Of a stretch of 64,000 nucleotides of DNA, positions 9,641 to 18,282 are shown one piece after another (the stretch's first letter is position 1; the number at the start of each line of letters is the position of its first letter). Position numbers and translations under genes: made by a program. Origin of the DNA: Chondrus crispus (taxonomy: Eukaryota > Rhodophyta > Florideophyceae > Gigartinales > Gigartinaceae); contig NW_005178858.1 in the NCBI RefSeq assembly GCF_000350225.1, forward strand, positions 225,971 through 289,970, given 5' to 3'. The notes below the pieces were generated by a model, which was given only the letters and a program-made list of their open reading frames with translations, was not told the DNA's origin and did not search any database.

Positions 9641-10213
9641 ATGAAGTTTCTCAGTTTCTGCACGAATAAACAAGCAAAAAGCAAAAATGAAAAAACAACC
9701 CGAAATCGCGGGCCGTGCCCAACGTCTGTGGCCGCCGACTGCCATACAGTTAGGAACTGCCGACGTTGCGCCCAACGCAAGCCACATTGCGACCGCAACT
9801 GTGCCCGCGCATCCGACTGCGCAATTTATGCGTCGCACCCCGCCGTCCGGTCAATTTTACAGAGTAGTTTGGGTGAGCCTCGGCCCGCGCCTGCGCCAGA
9901 TGTCCCTCGACCCGGTGGAGATGTGTTTGCATTCGGGGCGGACGCGTGCTCGAGCAGCCGCCGCCTGCCTACCGGCTTCCGAGAGGCCGCGGAGTATCCT
10001 CCGCCTGATGACGTGGAGTGCCAACCACCATACAGGGAAGTTTCCCCGCCACCTTCCTGCGATCGGGCCGCGTCAGATTCCGGCTCCTCAGGGGAGGGCG
10101 ACACCATCCACGACCTCGGCGAGGACGACCCCAAGCCCGATCATTGTGCAAAAGATTTTATCCTTATCTTTAGGGCGAGCCGGGAGGACATCGTGCAGCT
10201 GTGGGCCGGCTGA
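9641..10213 (+). CDS. hypothetical Cys- and Pro-rich protein
   Basis: A 190-residue open frame from ATG 9641. Residues about 25-65 hold a cysteine cluster (CPTS...C...CRRCAQRKPHCDRNC) that could bind zinc; the middle is proline-rich and the C-terminus acidic. Two other long frames overlap (9687-10730 + and 9826-10134 -), so coding is not secure; this one has the most protein-like composition. It ends about 120 bp before the MULE left inverted repeat and could be a host gene or a captured fragment. No family recognised. Confidence 0.25.
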   Translation: MKFLSFCTNKQAKSKNEKTTRNRGPCPTSVAADCHTVRNCRRCAQRKPHCDRNCARASDCAIYASHPAVRSILQSSLGEPRPAPAPDVPRPGGDVFAFGADACSSSRRLPTGFREAAEYPPPDDVECQPPYREVSPPPSCDRAASDSGSSGEGDTIHDLGEDDPKPDHCAKDFILIFRASREDIVQLWAG

Positions 10214-10330
10214 GCTGCGGACCGCACACAGCCTGCCCCTTGTCCTATTCCGTGAGACGTCTGCGACTTCGGATACGTCTCAAATCGAGCCACGCTCGAT
10301 AGATGGCAACGTTGACACAACTTACAACAG

Positions 10331-12356
10331 TACCCCTTTTATTTTGGAATTTTTGTTACGTACCCCTTTCTTCACCTCACTCCCGAACGACTTTCCGGTA
10401 GAGGTACACAGCGTCTGGCGCTTCGCAAGTCGTAGCGTAGTGACCAACTTGACCACAAGCAGAGCAACGCGACTTTCGTTGAGGCGCTGCAACCCCCTGT
10501 TTCCGCCGTTTCTTCGGTCGACCTGCCTGACTCGGAACTCTCCACGCGCTCATCTGTCTGGCAATAGGCAGCATCTGCAAATCCACGTTAATGTCTACTT
10601 GAGAGGCAAGGGCAGCAGCAGCAACATACTGGCTTTGAAGTGTTGCATGATGAAAAACAGTCGATGCCCACTTTTTGTCCAAATGATTCCAGTGTGCAGC
10701 CTCCGGGACGTTCGCATGCCTCCCGCGTAGACTATCAAACACTGTCAAAGCGTGCACGCAGAGAAGCCCCGTCTTCTCAGGCTTTCGGCATTTGCAACTC
10801 ACTTCCGACCGCTCCCCTTCCAGTTGAGATATCCTTACGCTCCAGACCTGCGTTCCCTTCGTGACGCTGCCACCGAGATGCCCTTTTTTGATATCCTGTA
10901 CAACGCAAGAAAAGTTTTGCACATCACACCACAGAGTTTCAAGCTTGTGCTTGGCCCACTTGCACAGCTGCCCTGCCGCGGCACTTTGTGGCTGTCTTAA
11001 ATCAAGAGCGCGGGTGCAAAATGTGTTCGTTGTCTTGCGAACGAGATCCAGTATCATGCGACAAGGTACAGACTCTAGCATCTCCAGAATAGCACTGTTT
11101 TCCAGCTCGGATACGTTGTTTGTGCAGTCACCATAGCGTGGTGGCATGTATTTGTCTATGACTAGAATAGCGACGCTCAAAAACTTTTCGAACGTGACCG
11201 GTAGCACTTTCTCACGTAGCTTGTTACGTAAATATACCTCTTCCTCATCGTTGCAGCAGCAGGCTAGCGCGTAGAACAGATTTTTGACATCACTCTTTTC
11301 CACGCTTCGATCCGATTTGTAGTAGTTGTCGATGAGATGACGCACACATCGACTGAGGGTGACGCCGCTGTAGTGTTCTCTACACGCTGCCGCCATTCCA
11401 TTGTCTCCGTCTCCTATGAGAACTTCAACCCCCGGAAAGTCGTCTATCACGCGTTTGAGAAAAAAGGACCAGGTAGAAAAATTTTCAACCTTCACGTACG
11501 CAAAAGCGAGGATGATGACTTGAGAATTAGCGTCTTTCACGGAACACGTTAACAAGACACCACCAAGGGGAGTCTTGACGTGTGTTCCGTCAACTGAAGC
11601 CACTCTTCGCGTGCCTTCTTGCTCCCAAAACGCGCGCGCAGCGCCGGTAGCACAATAACAGCATTTGAACGCCTCGGTCACGTGGTTCTGATCCTCTTCG
11701 ACCGCAAAATGAAGCCCCTCATCTTCTGGCGGTGCCACAAGACTCACATAGGAGCCTTGCTTATCGGCTTCTTTTAGGAGTGTGAGAAGGGCTGGCAGCT
11801 GCATCATTGACCGAGCGCATGCTTGCGCAGATGTCCCAGCACTCATAGACTGCTTCAAAGAGTAGGCTTGTGAATAAGAAACGGGGACTCTGGCGAGTTT
11901 CGCCACATCCTCTTGGAGGTACCGCACTTTCCTTCCCTGGACACTAAGGTTTCTAACCGGAGATCCACCCATCTCTACAAGGGTTTGGGTTAGGGGCTTG
12001 CGCTTACGTTTCCCCTTTATAGCGTCGCAGGAGTGAGTGAGATTGAGTTTTCCCACTTTCCACAAGCCGTTGTTTGCCCTGCGGTCTGGTTTAGCGTTGA
12101 CAACGTATGAGCACTCCTGGGAGGGGCACTGTATACGCAGGCGCCCAGAGTCTGAGTTTTTCACCTTGTGAGATCGGGCTACGGTGGCGCACAGGGTTAA
12201 GGATGCCATCAAGATGCTGTGCTTGTCAGGGAACGTGCTCCCTTTGATCAAACTCATTCCGACGACGCCCTCTTCACCTCTTCATCACTCTAGCGCTCCG
12301 ACGAAAGGGGTTCATAAAAAGGGGTACTTAACAAAATTCCAAAATAAGAGGGGTTC
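10331..12356. mobile_element. compact Mutator-like element (MULE)
   Basis: Inverted repeats of about 36-40 bp flank a single transposase gene. The left arm (10331-10368) reads TACCCCTTTTATTTTGGAAT...; the right arm (about 12319-12356) is its reverse complement with few mismatches. The right side carries an extra partial repeat unit (AGGGGTTC...). I could not identify a clean 9-bp target duplication, so the outer limits are approximate. The transposase stop codon lies only about 10 bp inside the left repeat, leaving almost no spare sequence. Confidence 0.7.
10377..12257 (-). CDS. MULE transposase
   Basis: An intact 626-residue product with the MULE layout. An N-terminal FLYWCH/WRKY-GCM1-like zinc-binding region (C44, C49, H75, C77) is followed by the RNase-H-fold core with VASVDGTHVK (Asp223), a second Asp in LIGDGDNGM (Asp283 or 285), CVRHLIDNYY, and the catalytic Glu in NNVSELENS (Glu384). 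Then come a SWIM zinc finger (CKCRKPEKTGLLCVH) and a C-terminal CX2CX4HX4C knuckle (CSACGQVGHYATTC). Start is ATG at 12255-12257. It would cut and paste the element through its inverted repeats. No disruption is visible, so it may be functional. Confidence 0.9.
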   Translation of the reverse strand: MSLIKGSTFPDKHSILMASLTLCATVARSHKVKNSDSGRLRIQCPSQECSYVVNAKPDRRANNGLWKVGKLNLTHSCDAIKGKRKRKPLTQTLVEMGGSPVRNLSVQGRKVRYLQEDVAKLARVPVSYSQAYSLKQSMSAGTSAQACARSMMQLPALLTLLKEADKQGSYVSLVAPPEDEGLHFAVEEDQNHVTEAFKCCYCATGAARAFWEQEGTRRVASVDGTHVKTPLGGVLLTCSVKDANSQVIILAFAYVKVENFSTWSFFLKRVIDDFPGVEVLIGDGDNGMAAACREHYSGVTLSRCVRHLIDNYYKSDRSVEKSDVKNLFYALACCCNDEEEVYLRNKLREKVLPVTFEKFLSVAILVIDKYMPPRYGDCTNNVSELENSAILEMLESVPCRMILDLVRKTTNTFCTRALDLRQPQSAAAGQLCKWAKHKLETLWCDVQNFSCVVQDIKKGHLGGSVTKGTQVWSVRISQLEGERSEVSCKCRKPEKTGLLCVHALTVFDSLRGRHANVPEAAHWNHLDKKWASTVFHHATLQSQYVAAAALASQVDINVDLQMLPIARQMSAWRVPSQAGRPKKRRKQGVAAPQRKSRCSACGQVGHYATTCEAPDAVYLYRKVVRE

Positions 12357-12416
12357 GTAACAAAAATTCTCCATGGTTTGACAGTGCCCAAGAGACCGGG
12401 CACAACAGGGGGGATA

Positions 12417-13149
12417 CAGTAGGCACTCCTCAATAGTTCGCCCCCCTGCCAGGACCCAAAAATGCGAACTATTGACAGAACGAACTATTAAGATCGCATT
12501 GCTGGCATAGGTCCTTTACTCAAAATGCTCGGAAATGAGCGTCTGCCGTGTTCTCTTTCTCGTCTGCTCTCGATGGTCTTTTTTTAACAGGATATCTCTA
12601 ATTTGCAACGCTCGACAGCAGAGAACCGAGCCTGAGAGCGGCAGCTTTGCTCCGCGAGCAATCCGCACAAATTCATAAAGTGCGGCATCGATGTCGGGAT
12701 ATTTAGATGCCTTGAGTGCTTTGAACTTGTGTTAGATGGGTTTTTATGCACAGCATTGAGAATTCGTACAGAAGTCTTACGGATCTTTTGAATTGTTCGC
12801 GGACTGCAACCGAAACGAGTTGCTGCATCTCTCACGGTGAAACCATTACAGAGCTGGTGAATAATATCTGCTTTTTCGGAGAGATTCAATCTTTTGCGCG
12901 TGCTTTTGACAGTGGGTGCGGAGTTCAACGTCATTGCGCGCAATGTGGACGACTGCGGGGCGGGATGAAGAAGAGATTATACTCGTGCTCTTGGAGCATG
13001 AACAATTTAAGGGAGGACAGTGGCGGCCGCGGCGGTCTGAATAGGTACACGTGTACACGTCTGAGAAGCCGTGACATAGTCAGAAAAGCGAACTACTGGC
13101 GTAACGAACTATTCAAGTGCGAACTATTGAGGAGCCCTCCCCTGTACTG
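12417..13149. mobile_element. pogo/Tigger-like DNA element (733 bp)
   Basis: The left end reads TA-CAGTAGGCACTCC and the right end, on the other strand, TA-CAGTACAGGGGAGGGCTCC. Both arms then share CTCCTCAATAGTTCG, with several more CGAACTATT copies subterminally. TA duplications lie at 12415-12416 and 13150-13151. The interior keeps only the N-terminal DNA-binding part of a pogo-type transposase on the minus strand; the DDE core is gone. It sits 292 bp upstream of the pyruvate kinase start. Confidence 0.8.
12584..12934 (-). pseudogene. CENP-B/pogo-type helix-turn-helix fragment, frameshifted
   Basis: From ATG 12932-12934 the frame encodes a psq/CENP-B N-terminal helix-turn-helix (KRLNLSEKADIIHQLCNG, then VRDAATRFGCSPRTIQKIRK). 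After about residue 65 this frame stops making sense. A neighbouring frame over roughly 12590-12730 encodes a typical second CENPB-type HTH (YPDIDAALYEFVRIARG...LPLSG). A single indel near 12735 therefore separates the two DNA-binding motifs. No DDE domain follows. It is a decayed transposase remnant inside the 733-bp element. Confidence 0.75.
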
Positions 13150-13441
13150 TAGACTGAGGTGGTTTTGATTGTGCTACAACAACAAAAAAAAAAAGGCTTG
13201 GTTGGACCACTTGCAACCATGTGGATATGATCCACAAAAAAAATAAGTCACATTCATTCATGCATCGCGTGCTCGTCAATCGATCTCACGACGACTCCCG
13301 ACACAGGCGATCCAACCTCGCCCTCCGTCCGACATACCCTCTTCCTCCGACGCCTCGTGAGCACAACGACAGTCTTCCACAATAGCACTTCCAGACAAAG
13401 AGCTTGGCATTCTCAACCCGAGCCCTTACCAAACCTCAGCC

Positions 13442-15127
13442 ATGTCCGCATTCCTTCCGCCGTCGGCTCTGCGCCCTCTGCGGTCCGCTCCCGCATCGCT
13501 GCAGTCATCAAGCTTTTCGCAGCTCCAGTCGAACCGTGTCGCCCAAGCACCGAAAGCGAAGCTGGCCGCGCGATGGCACATGGTCGTCACGGGACGGAAC
13601 GGAAGCCAGGCCCCGAGCACGCTGCAGAGCAGTGGCGGCTTTGATCTTGCGAGCGGCGTTATTGATGATAAGTTATGGGATGTTCAGATCCCGCGCATGA
13701 GCAAGATTGTTTGCACTATCGGCCCGAAGACTTGTGATATTGAAAGCATTGAGAAACTCGCAGAAACGGGCATGGATATTGTAAGGCTTAATATGAGTCA
13801 CGGAACACATGAATGGCACGGCAAAGTCATTGAAACCGTCAGGGAAGTCAATTCTCGAGGCAGGTTTAATCTCGGCCTTCTGCTCGACACAAAGGGACCA
13901 GAGGTCAGAAGTGGTGATCTTAAAGCTCCCATTCAGGTGAAGAGGGGGCAAAAGTTCACATGGACCGTACGTAAGGACTTTGACTCATTTGATGACTTCA
14001 CAGTGGACGTGTCGTATGATGATTTCGTCAAAGACGTCCACGTCGGCGACACTTTGTTAGTTGATGGCGGCATGTGCTCGTTCCTAGTCACTGAGGTCAC
14101 GGATAAGGATGTGCTAAGCGAATGCATAGATGGGGGCACTCTCACATCACGACGGCATCTTAACGTTCGTGGAAAGAGCGCGTCGCTACCCGCCATTACG
14201 GAGAAGGATTGGGAAGACATCAAGTTTGGAATGGAAAACAATGTCGACTTTTATGCATTAAGCTTTGTGAAGCACGAGGATGATGTGCAAATGCTGATAT
14301 CCTATTTGCGAGAGAACAATAGCCTGGCGCTTGTTCTGTCCAAGATCGAGTCTGCAGACGCTGTCAAGAGACTTCGCCCTATTCTCGAAGCCTCTGACGG
14401 TGCCATGGTTGCACGCGGTGACCTTGGTGCAGAGATTCCTGTTGAAGACGTTCCCCTGGTCCAGGACGAGATTGTAAGTATTAATCGAAGTATTCGCAAG
14501 CCGACAATTGTCGCTACCCATATGCTGGAAAGCATGATCACATATCCCTCTCCGACACGCGCGGAGGTGGCGGATATTACAGAGGCAGTTCGCCAAGGTG
14601 CCGATGCGACAATGCTCAGTGGAGAGACGGCCAATGGCTCGTATCCATACCAGGCTTTGTCAGTGATGGCCACGGTCGCAGAGAGTGTGGTCTCACAAGA
14701 TAGCGCATTATCTGAGAATGACTTGTTCTCTCCGGTTCTGCGTATGAACGAGAGCAAAGCACAGGATGCGCGTCTCGATTTGGCGTTTGGCGCTTCGACA
14801 ATGGCTTCTCGACTCAACGTGGCGGCCATTGTAGTATTCACGCGAGTGGGAACATACGCGAAGCTGGTCTCATGTACGAGGCCACGTTGTCCGATCATTG
14901 CATTCACCCCTGATGAAGATCTTGTGCGACGGCTGACTTTATATTGGGGAGTAAAACCCTTCGAACTTTCGTTTTCTGAAGACCCTGAAGAGACTATCTC
15001 GCGGGCAGTGAAATTTTTGATCGAGAAGGGCCTGACCTCTACCGGTGACACCTTGGTCATTGCTAGCGATATGCTAGTCAGAGATAAGAGTAAGGTCAAT
15101 ACCATTCAAGTGAGGACGGTTCATTAG
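13442..15127 (+). CDS. PYK: pyruvate kinase, plastid-type
   Basis: A complete 561-residue pyruvate kinase (phosphoenolpyruvate + ADP to pyruvate + ATP, last step of glycolysis). Landmarks are SKIVCTIGPKT at the A-domain start, RLNMSHG (R115, N117, S119), LLDTKGPEVR, B domain about 160-250, KIES with K301 and E303, and MVARGDLGAEIP (D327). ATHMLESM, SPTRAEVADI, GADATMLSGETANG and a complete C domain follow. The first 85 residues are an extension rich in S, A, P and R with few acidic residues and a Phe at position 4, as in red-algal transit peptides, so the enzyme probably works in the plastid. No introns. The pogo-like element ends 292 bp upstream. Family call is firm; location is inferred. 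Confidence 0.95.
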   Translation: MSAFLPPSALRPLRSAPASLQSSSFSQLQSNRVAQAPKAKLAARWHMVVTGRNGSQAPSTLQSSGGFDLASGVIDDKLWDVQIPRMSKIVCTIGPKTCDIESIEKLAETGMDIVRLNMSHGTHEWHGKVIETVREVNSRGRFNLGLLLDTKGPEVRSGDLKAPIQVKRGQKFTWTVRKDFDSFDDFTVDVSYDDFVKDVHVGDTLLVDGGMCSFLVTEVTDKDVLSECIDGGTLTSRRHLNVRGKSASLPAITEKDWEDIKFGMENNVDFYALSFVKHEDDVQMLISYLRENNSLALVLSKIESADAVKRLRPILEASDGAMVARGDLGAEIPVEDVPLVQDEIVSINRSIRKPTIVATHMLESMITYPSPTRAEVADITEAVRQGADATMLSGETANGSYPYQALSVMATVAESVVSQDSALSENDLFSPVLRMNESKAQDARLDLAFGASTMASRLNVAAIVVFTRVGTYAKLVSCTRPRCPIIAFTPDEDLVRRLTLYWGVKPFELSFSEDPEETISRAVKFLIEKGLTSTGDTLVIASDMLVRDKSKVNTIQVRTVH

Positions 15128-15697
15128 ATATATTGTTGGCTTCGACATAGTTAGTCATCCGTTTATGCCGGCAGTCAGATTTTGTTGTTTGTGGACACCT
15201 CTGGCCGAGTCGTTGGATAGATTTCAGTTTACTCTATTCCGTCTGTTTTCTGCCTCAGGATGCCCTTCACGCTGCAGCTTCAGGTACTCTTAACGTTCTG
15301 AACAAGCTCGTTTGAAACCTATGCGTCCGAAATTGGAAGTCATCTTGGTGGTATGCGAAGGGCGCGTACTGTACTCTGGACGTTGATCGGGTGGACGTAG
15401 AGTTGGAAAATACTGAGAGGCAAGAGAGTAAATTACTACAAGGGTGATATTGTATTCACCACAAGCTCCTTAAGCTCCCCTCATACCAGCGTATGCCCCA
15501 TGGCTCCTCCAAGAAACCAACAATTACCGTGTCAGCTTGGTCAGGTACTACTAAGAGCCCTCGAGACATGCGTGCTCCCTTGTGTCTCTATCTCTCGAGC
15601 TTGTAGCCCTTTCAAGCATGGACTCCTCGTGCTGTCCTATGGCATTCCCGTGCTTCCTCGTCAAGGTACACGCACATATTGACGTTTCCTGACGGAC
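15128..15697. other. intergenic DNA downstream of pyruvate kinase
   Basis: No gene supported. Contains one TACTGTA heptamer (15367). Confidence 0.4.
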
Positions 15698-15699
15698 TA

Positions 15700-16170
15700 G
15701 TGTCTATCGGACCATTGTCCTCATAAGAGGACATTATTCGACCTATTTTATTCTTGACTTCCGCTTCCTCGACAAGAAAGAAAAAGATACTCGTGCCACC
15801 ATACCTGACTTCTGACCTGGGGCCAGAAAGAACTTTGTGAGAATTGCTTGTTCTTCCTGGTTGTTTTTAGATACATGTCTGGAAAAGAAGCTTTTTTAAA
15901 CCACCTTTGAACCACATGTAAAATAACTTCGAAACTAAAAACGCCATTTAAAAAAGGGAGCTATGTACTCAATCTGCATTACATTCTTAATCGTTCTGTA
16001 TATTTAAAGCTGTGATGCCGCTGTTCTGCAAGATGCTATTGCCGAAAACAAGCCCGTTAAGGAAATAGTGCTCAAGGTAGCTTTTTGAATTTTTAATTTA
16101 ATTTATATATTTTTGCAAAAAAAGAGCTGTCCTCATATGAGGACATCGCCGTCCTCGGTCGGATAGACAC
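15700..16170. mobile_element. MITE with GTGTCTA ends, copy 1 (471 bp)
   Basis: Starts GTGTCTATCGGACC and ends (reverse complement) GTGTCTATCCGAC, flanked by TA (15698-15699 and 16171-16172). Near each end is a palindromic motif related to CCTCATATGAGG (GTCCTCATAAGAGGAC at the left, GTCCTCATATGAGGAC at the right). The interior is AT-rich and collinear with 33893-34376, including AAAAAGATACTC, AAGAAGCTTTTTTAAA and TTTTTGCAAAAAAA. No coding capacity. The TA duplications suggest a Tc1/mariner-superfamily nonautonomous element. Confidence 0.75.
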
Positions 16171-16172
16171 TA

Positions 16173-18282
16173 CCTCTCAAGAGGTAGAAAGTTCGACCTT
16201 CCCCCTCTCCCTCAGATTCGATCTAATGCATCCACAAGTGTTCTCGTTCGAGATAATTCCTATATGACTACTTCACGGTCTTCGCATAGAAGCATCTCCG
16301 CAGACGTAGATGGTCGTGGAGATGATAGAATAACCTCAGCTACGTTGGGGTACATGGCTAGAAAAAGGCTTTGATATTAAGGAGGGATTGAGGGATAAAC
16401 GTGTGAAGGGGGGATGATGAAACAGAGTACAGTGGCATCATTTCTTTTGCCGTACAGCGTCAATTTACCTGGTTTCAGTACGCATTCCTCCGTTCAGGAT
16501 CCGTGAATGCACAAACTTGAAATACACTCAGCGTTGTTCTTTTACAGCGTTTATCATAGTTCAGAAGTGCACTAATCCGTTTGCTTAAGCTATCTAATAG
16601 CAACCGTCTTGTTTTTCCGAAAGCCCGGCATTTATCTCTCGTATTTCATGTACGGAGGAATGGTCTAGCTGATTTAGCCTTGACCGTCTTGTACAATTGT
16701 TGCCATAATGATAGATCATTCCGAGGCCCTTACAAATCAGCAACCACGCTTGTGTGAAGGAAATTACGTTTTTCGAACGTCGGTTGCGTATGTCGTGAGA
16801 GCGTTGTCTGAATCCGCATGCAGGCCTTTCTTTATGGTCAGTCTCTTTTTGTTATGCACAAAAGTAATGAGAATAGGGATTTGGGGTGGAAGCCCGTCCT
16901 ATATCCTCTAAAGCCAGTATTACTGACAGACATCCCTCCCCTGCTGTTGCTCAGAGAACGTGACTGTGTTCGTTTACATGAATCGAAAAGTTTCCCCGTA
17001 TCAGGCGAGGTCTCAACGAGGTTTCCAGAGATCCTGAATTCACGCTGGAGGATGGGTTGTCACCAAGTACGTCACAAAGTTAACCGCCAGGCATGGGCAG
17101 CGCTCGAATTCTCCTCATCGGCACAGATTCGCATCCAGTTTTATCTTCTGTTTCACACACAGTACTCGAGCCAATTATTTGTTATCGAGTCTAAAGGTCG
17201 CGATTTGTGTTAACTGTTCTGGGAAAACTCAGAGAGGTTCCGAGTCCGAATTAGTGAACGTATTCCATTTCGTTGAATTAAAGTTGATATGACTTAGCGT
17301 GGAAAGACAGGGACATAGAACGGCGCTGCTTTTCTCTGCAAGCAGCCAGCATGTCCAAGTTGTGGACATTGACCAACGTTGATGCCAATCAGATTCAAGT
17401 GCATGTGCCCAAGGCTGTGGTTCATTCTGAGATTTTGTCAAAGAATGACATTCAATTTCCGTCACCAACGGAAGAGGTCTACAACAACCCAAAATGCATG
17501 TTACTGTACCTGTTCTCTAAAATTAATAGTGAATAACAGGGATGCTTCGCTGTCTGCGACTTTGCTCCAGGCGTTTCTACGCCGTCGTAAGAATATACTT
17601 GACCTGATTGGCATCGAGGAAAGTATCCCCGTAGTTGTGTTACGGTATGTAGGGCATGAATGTCGTGCAAATTGCGTCAGGAATCCATAGACTGAGCAAG
17701 GAATGAACCTTCGATTTTTGCCGGGCCCTAAAGTTAAGCTTTATCTTAGCTAGCTGGCCTTGTTTGCTCGAGCAGTTACCCTTGGTACTGTACCCTTGGG
17801 TACGGGTACAGTATCCAAGGGTAGTGGTACCCAAGGGTACTTTATACCCAGCGAGAAGGTGGCTGCACCAGCAGCACAAGGGGCATGGATGCTATGTCTG
17901 TTGACTTGTTCAGGATGAGTTGATGGCGCGATTTCATTGGCTACGTCAGTATTACCGCGAAAATTATGAATAAAATTGCCCATTTTTGCACATCGGGTGA
18001 CGACCGAAGGTCTCAGTTCTCTCTGAGGATCAATTGGACGTGAGGGACGACTTCAAGGGTCGTTACGTCCCTACCAGTCCGCGCTCGCGTCCCGATCACC
18101 ACATGCCACACAGCGGTCGACTGGCTGCACACTCCAGTCCTTCGCAACGCAGCTGCATGTTCCTTTTTCTCCCGGAAATGCAAGAAAGCGCTTGCGTCAT
18201 GCAGTACGCAAACATGACCACTTGTTGAACTGAGAAACGGGGCCCAAGGGGTCTGTTGCCTCATTTTCGTTTCGTTGCTGAC
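16173..18282. other. intergenic DNA, no gene recognised
   Basis: About 2.1 kb between the MITE and the TFIIIC gene. Open frames here (for example 16818-17213 and 18013-18555 -) lack recognisable domains and are not supported. The 17777-17823 hairpin is the only clear structure. Confidence 0.4.
17777..17823. repeat. imperfect hairpin of TACCCTTGG / TACTGTACCC units
   Basis: The left arm TACCCTTGGTACTGTACCC pairs with the right arm GGGTACAGTATCCAAGGGTA apart from a central mismatch. Another GGTACCCAAGGGTA copy follows directly. The motif resembles the 42862-42905 palindrome. Confidence 0.6.

Noticed and set aside
9687..10730. 347-codon plus-strand frame
   Set aside because: It crosses the MULE inverted repeat and runs antisense into the transposase gene.
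10310..12400. 9-bp target duplication for the MULE
   Set aside because: Short matches such as TTGACA occur near both ends but no convincing 9-bp direct repeat abuts the inverted repeats.
14302..15105. 267-codon frame antisense to pyruvate kinase
   Set aside because: Shadow of a strongly conserved gene on the other strand.
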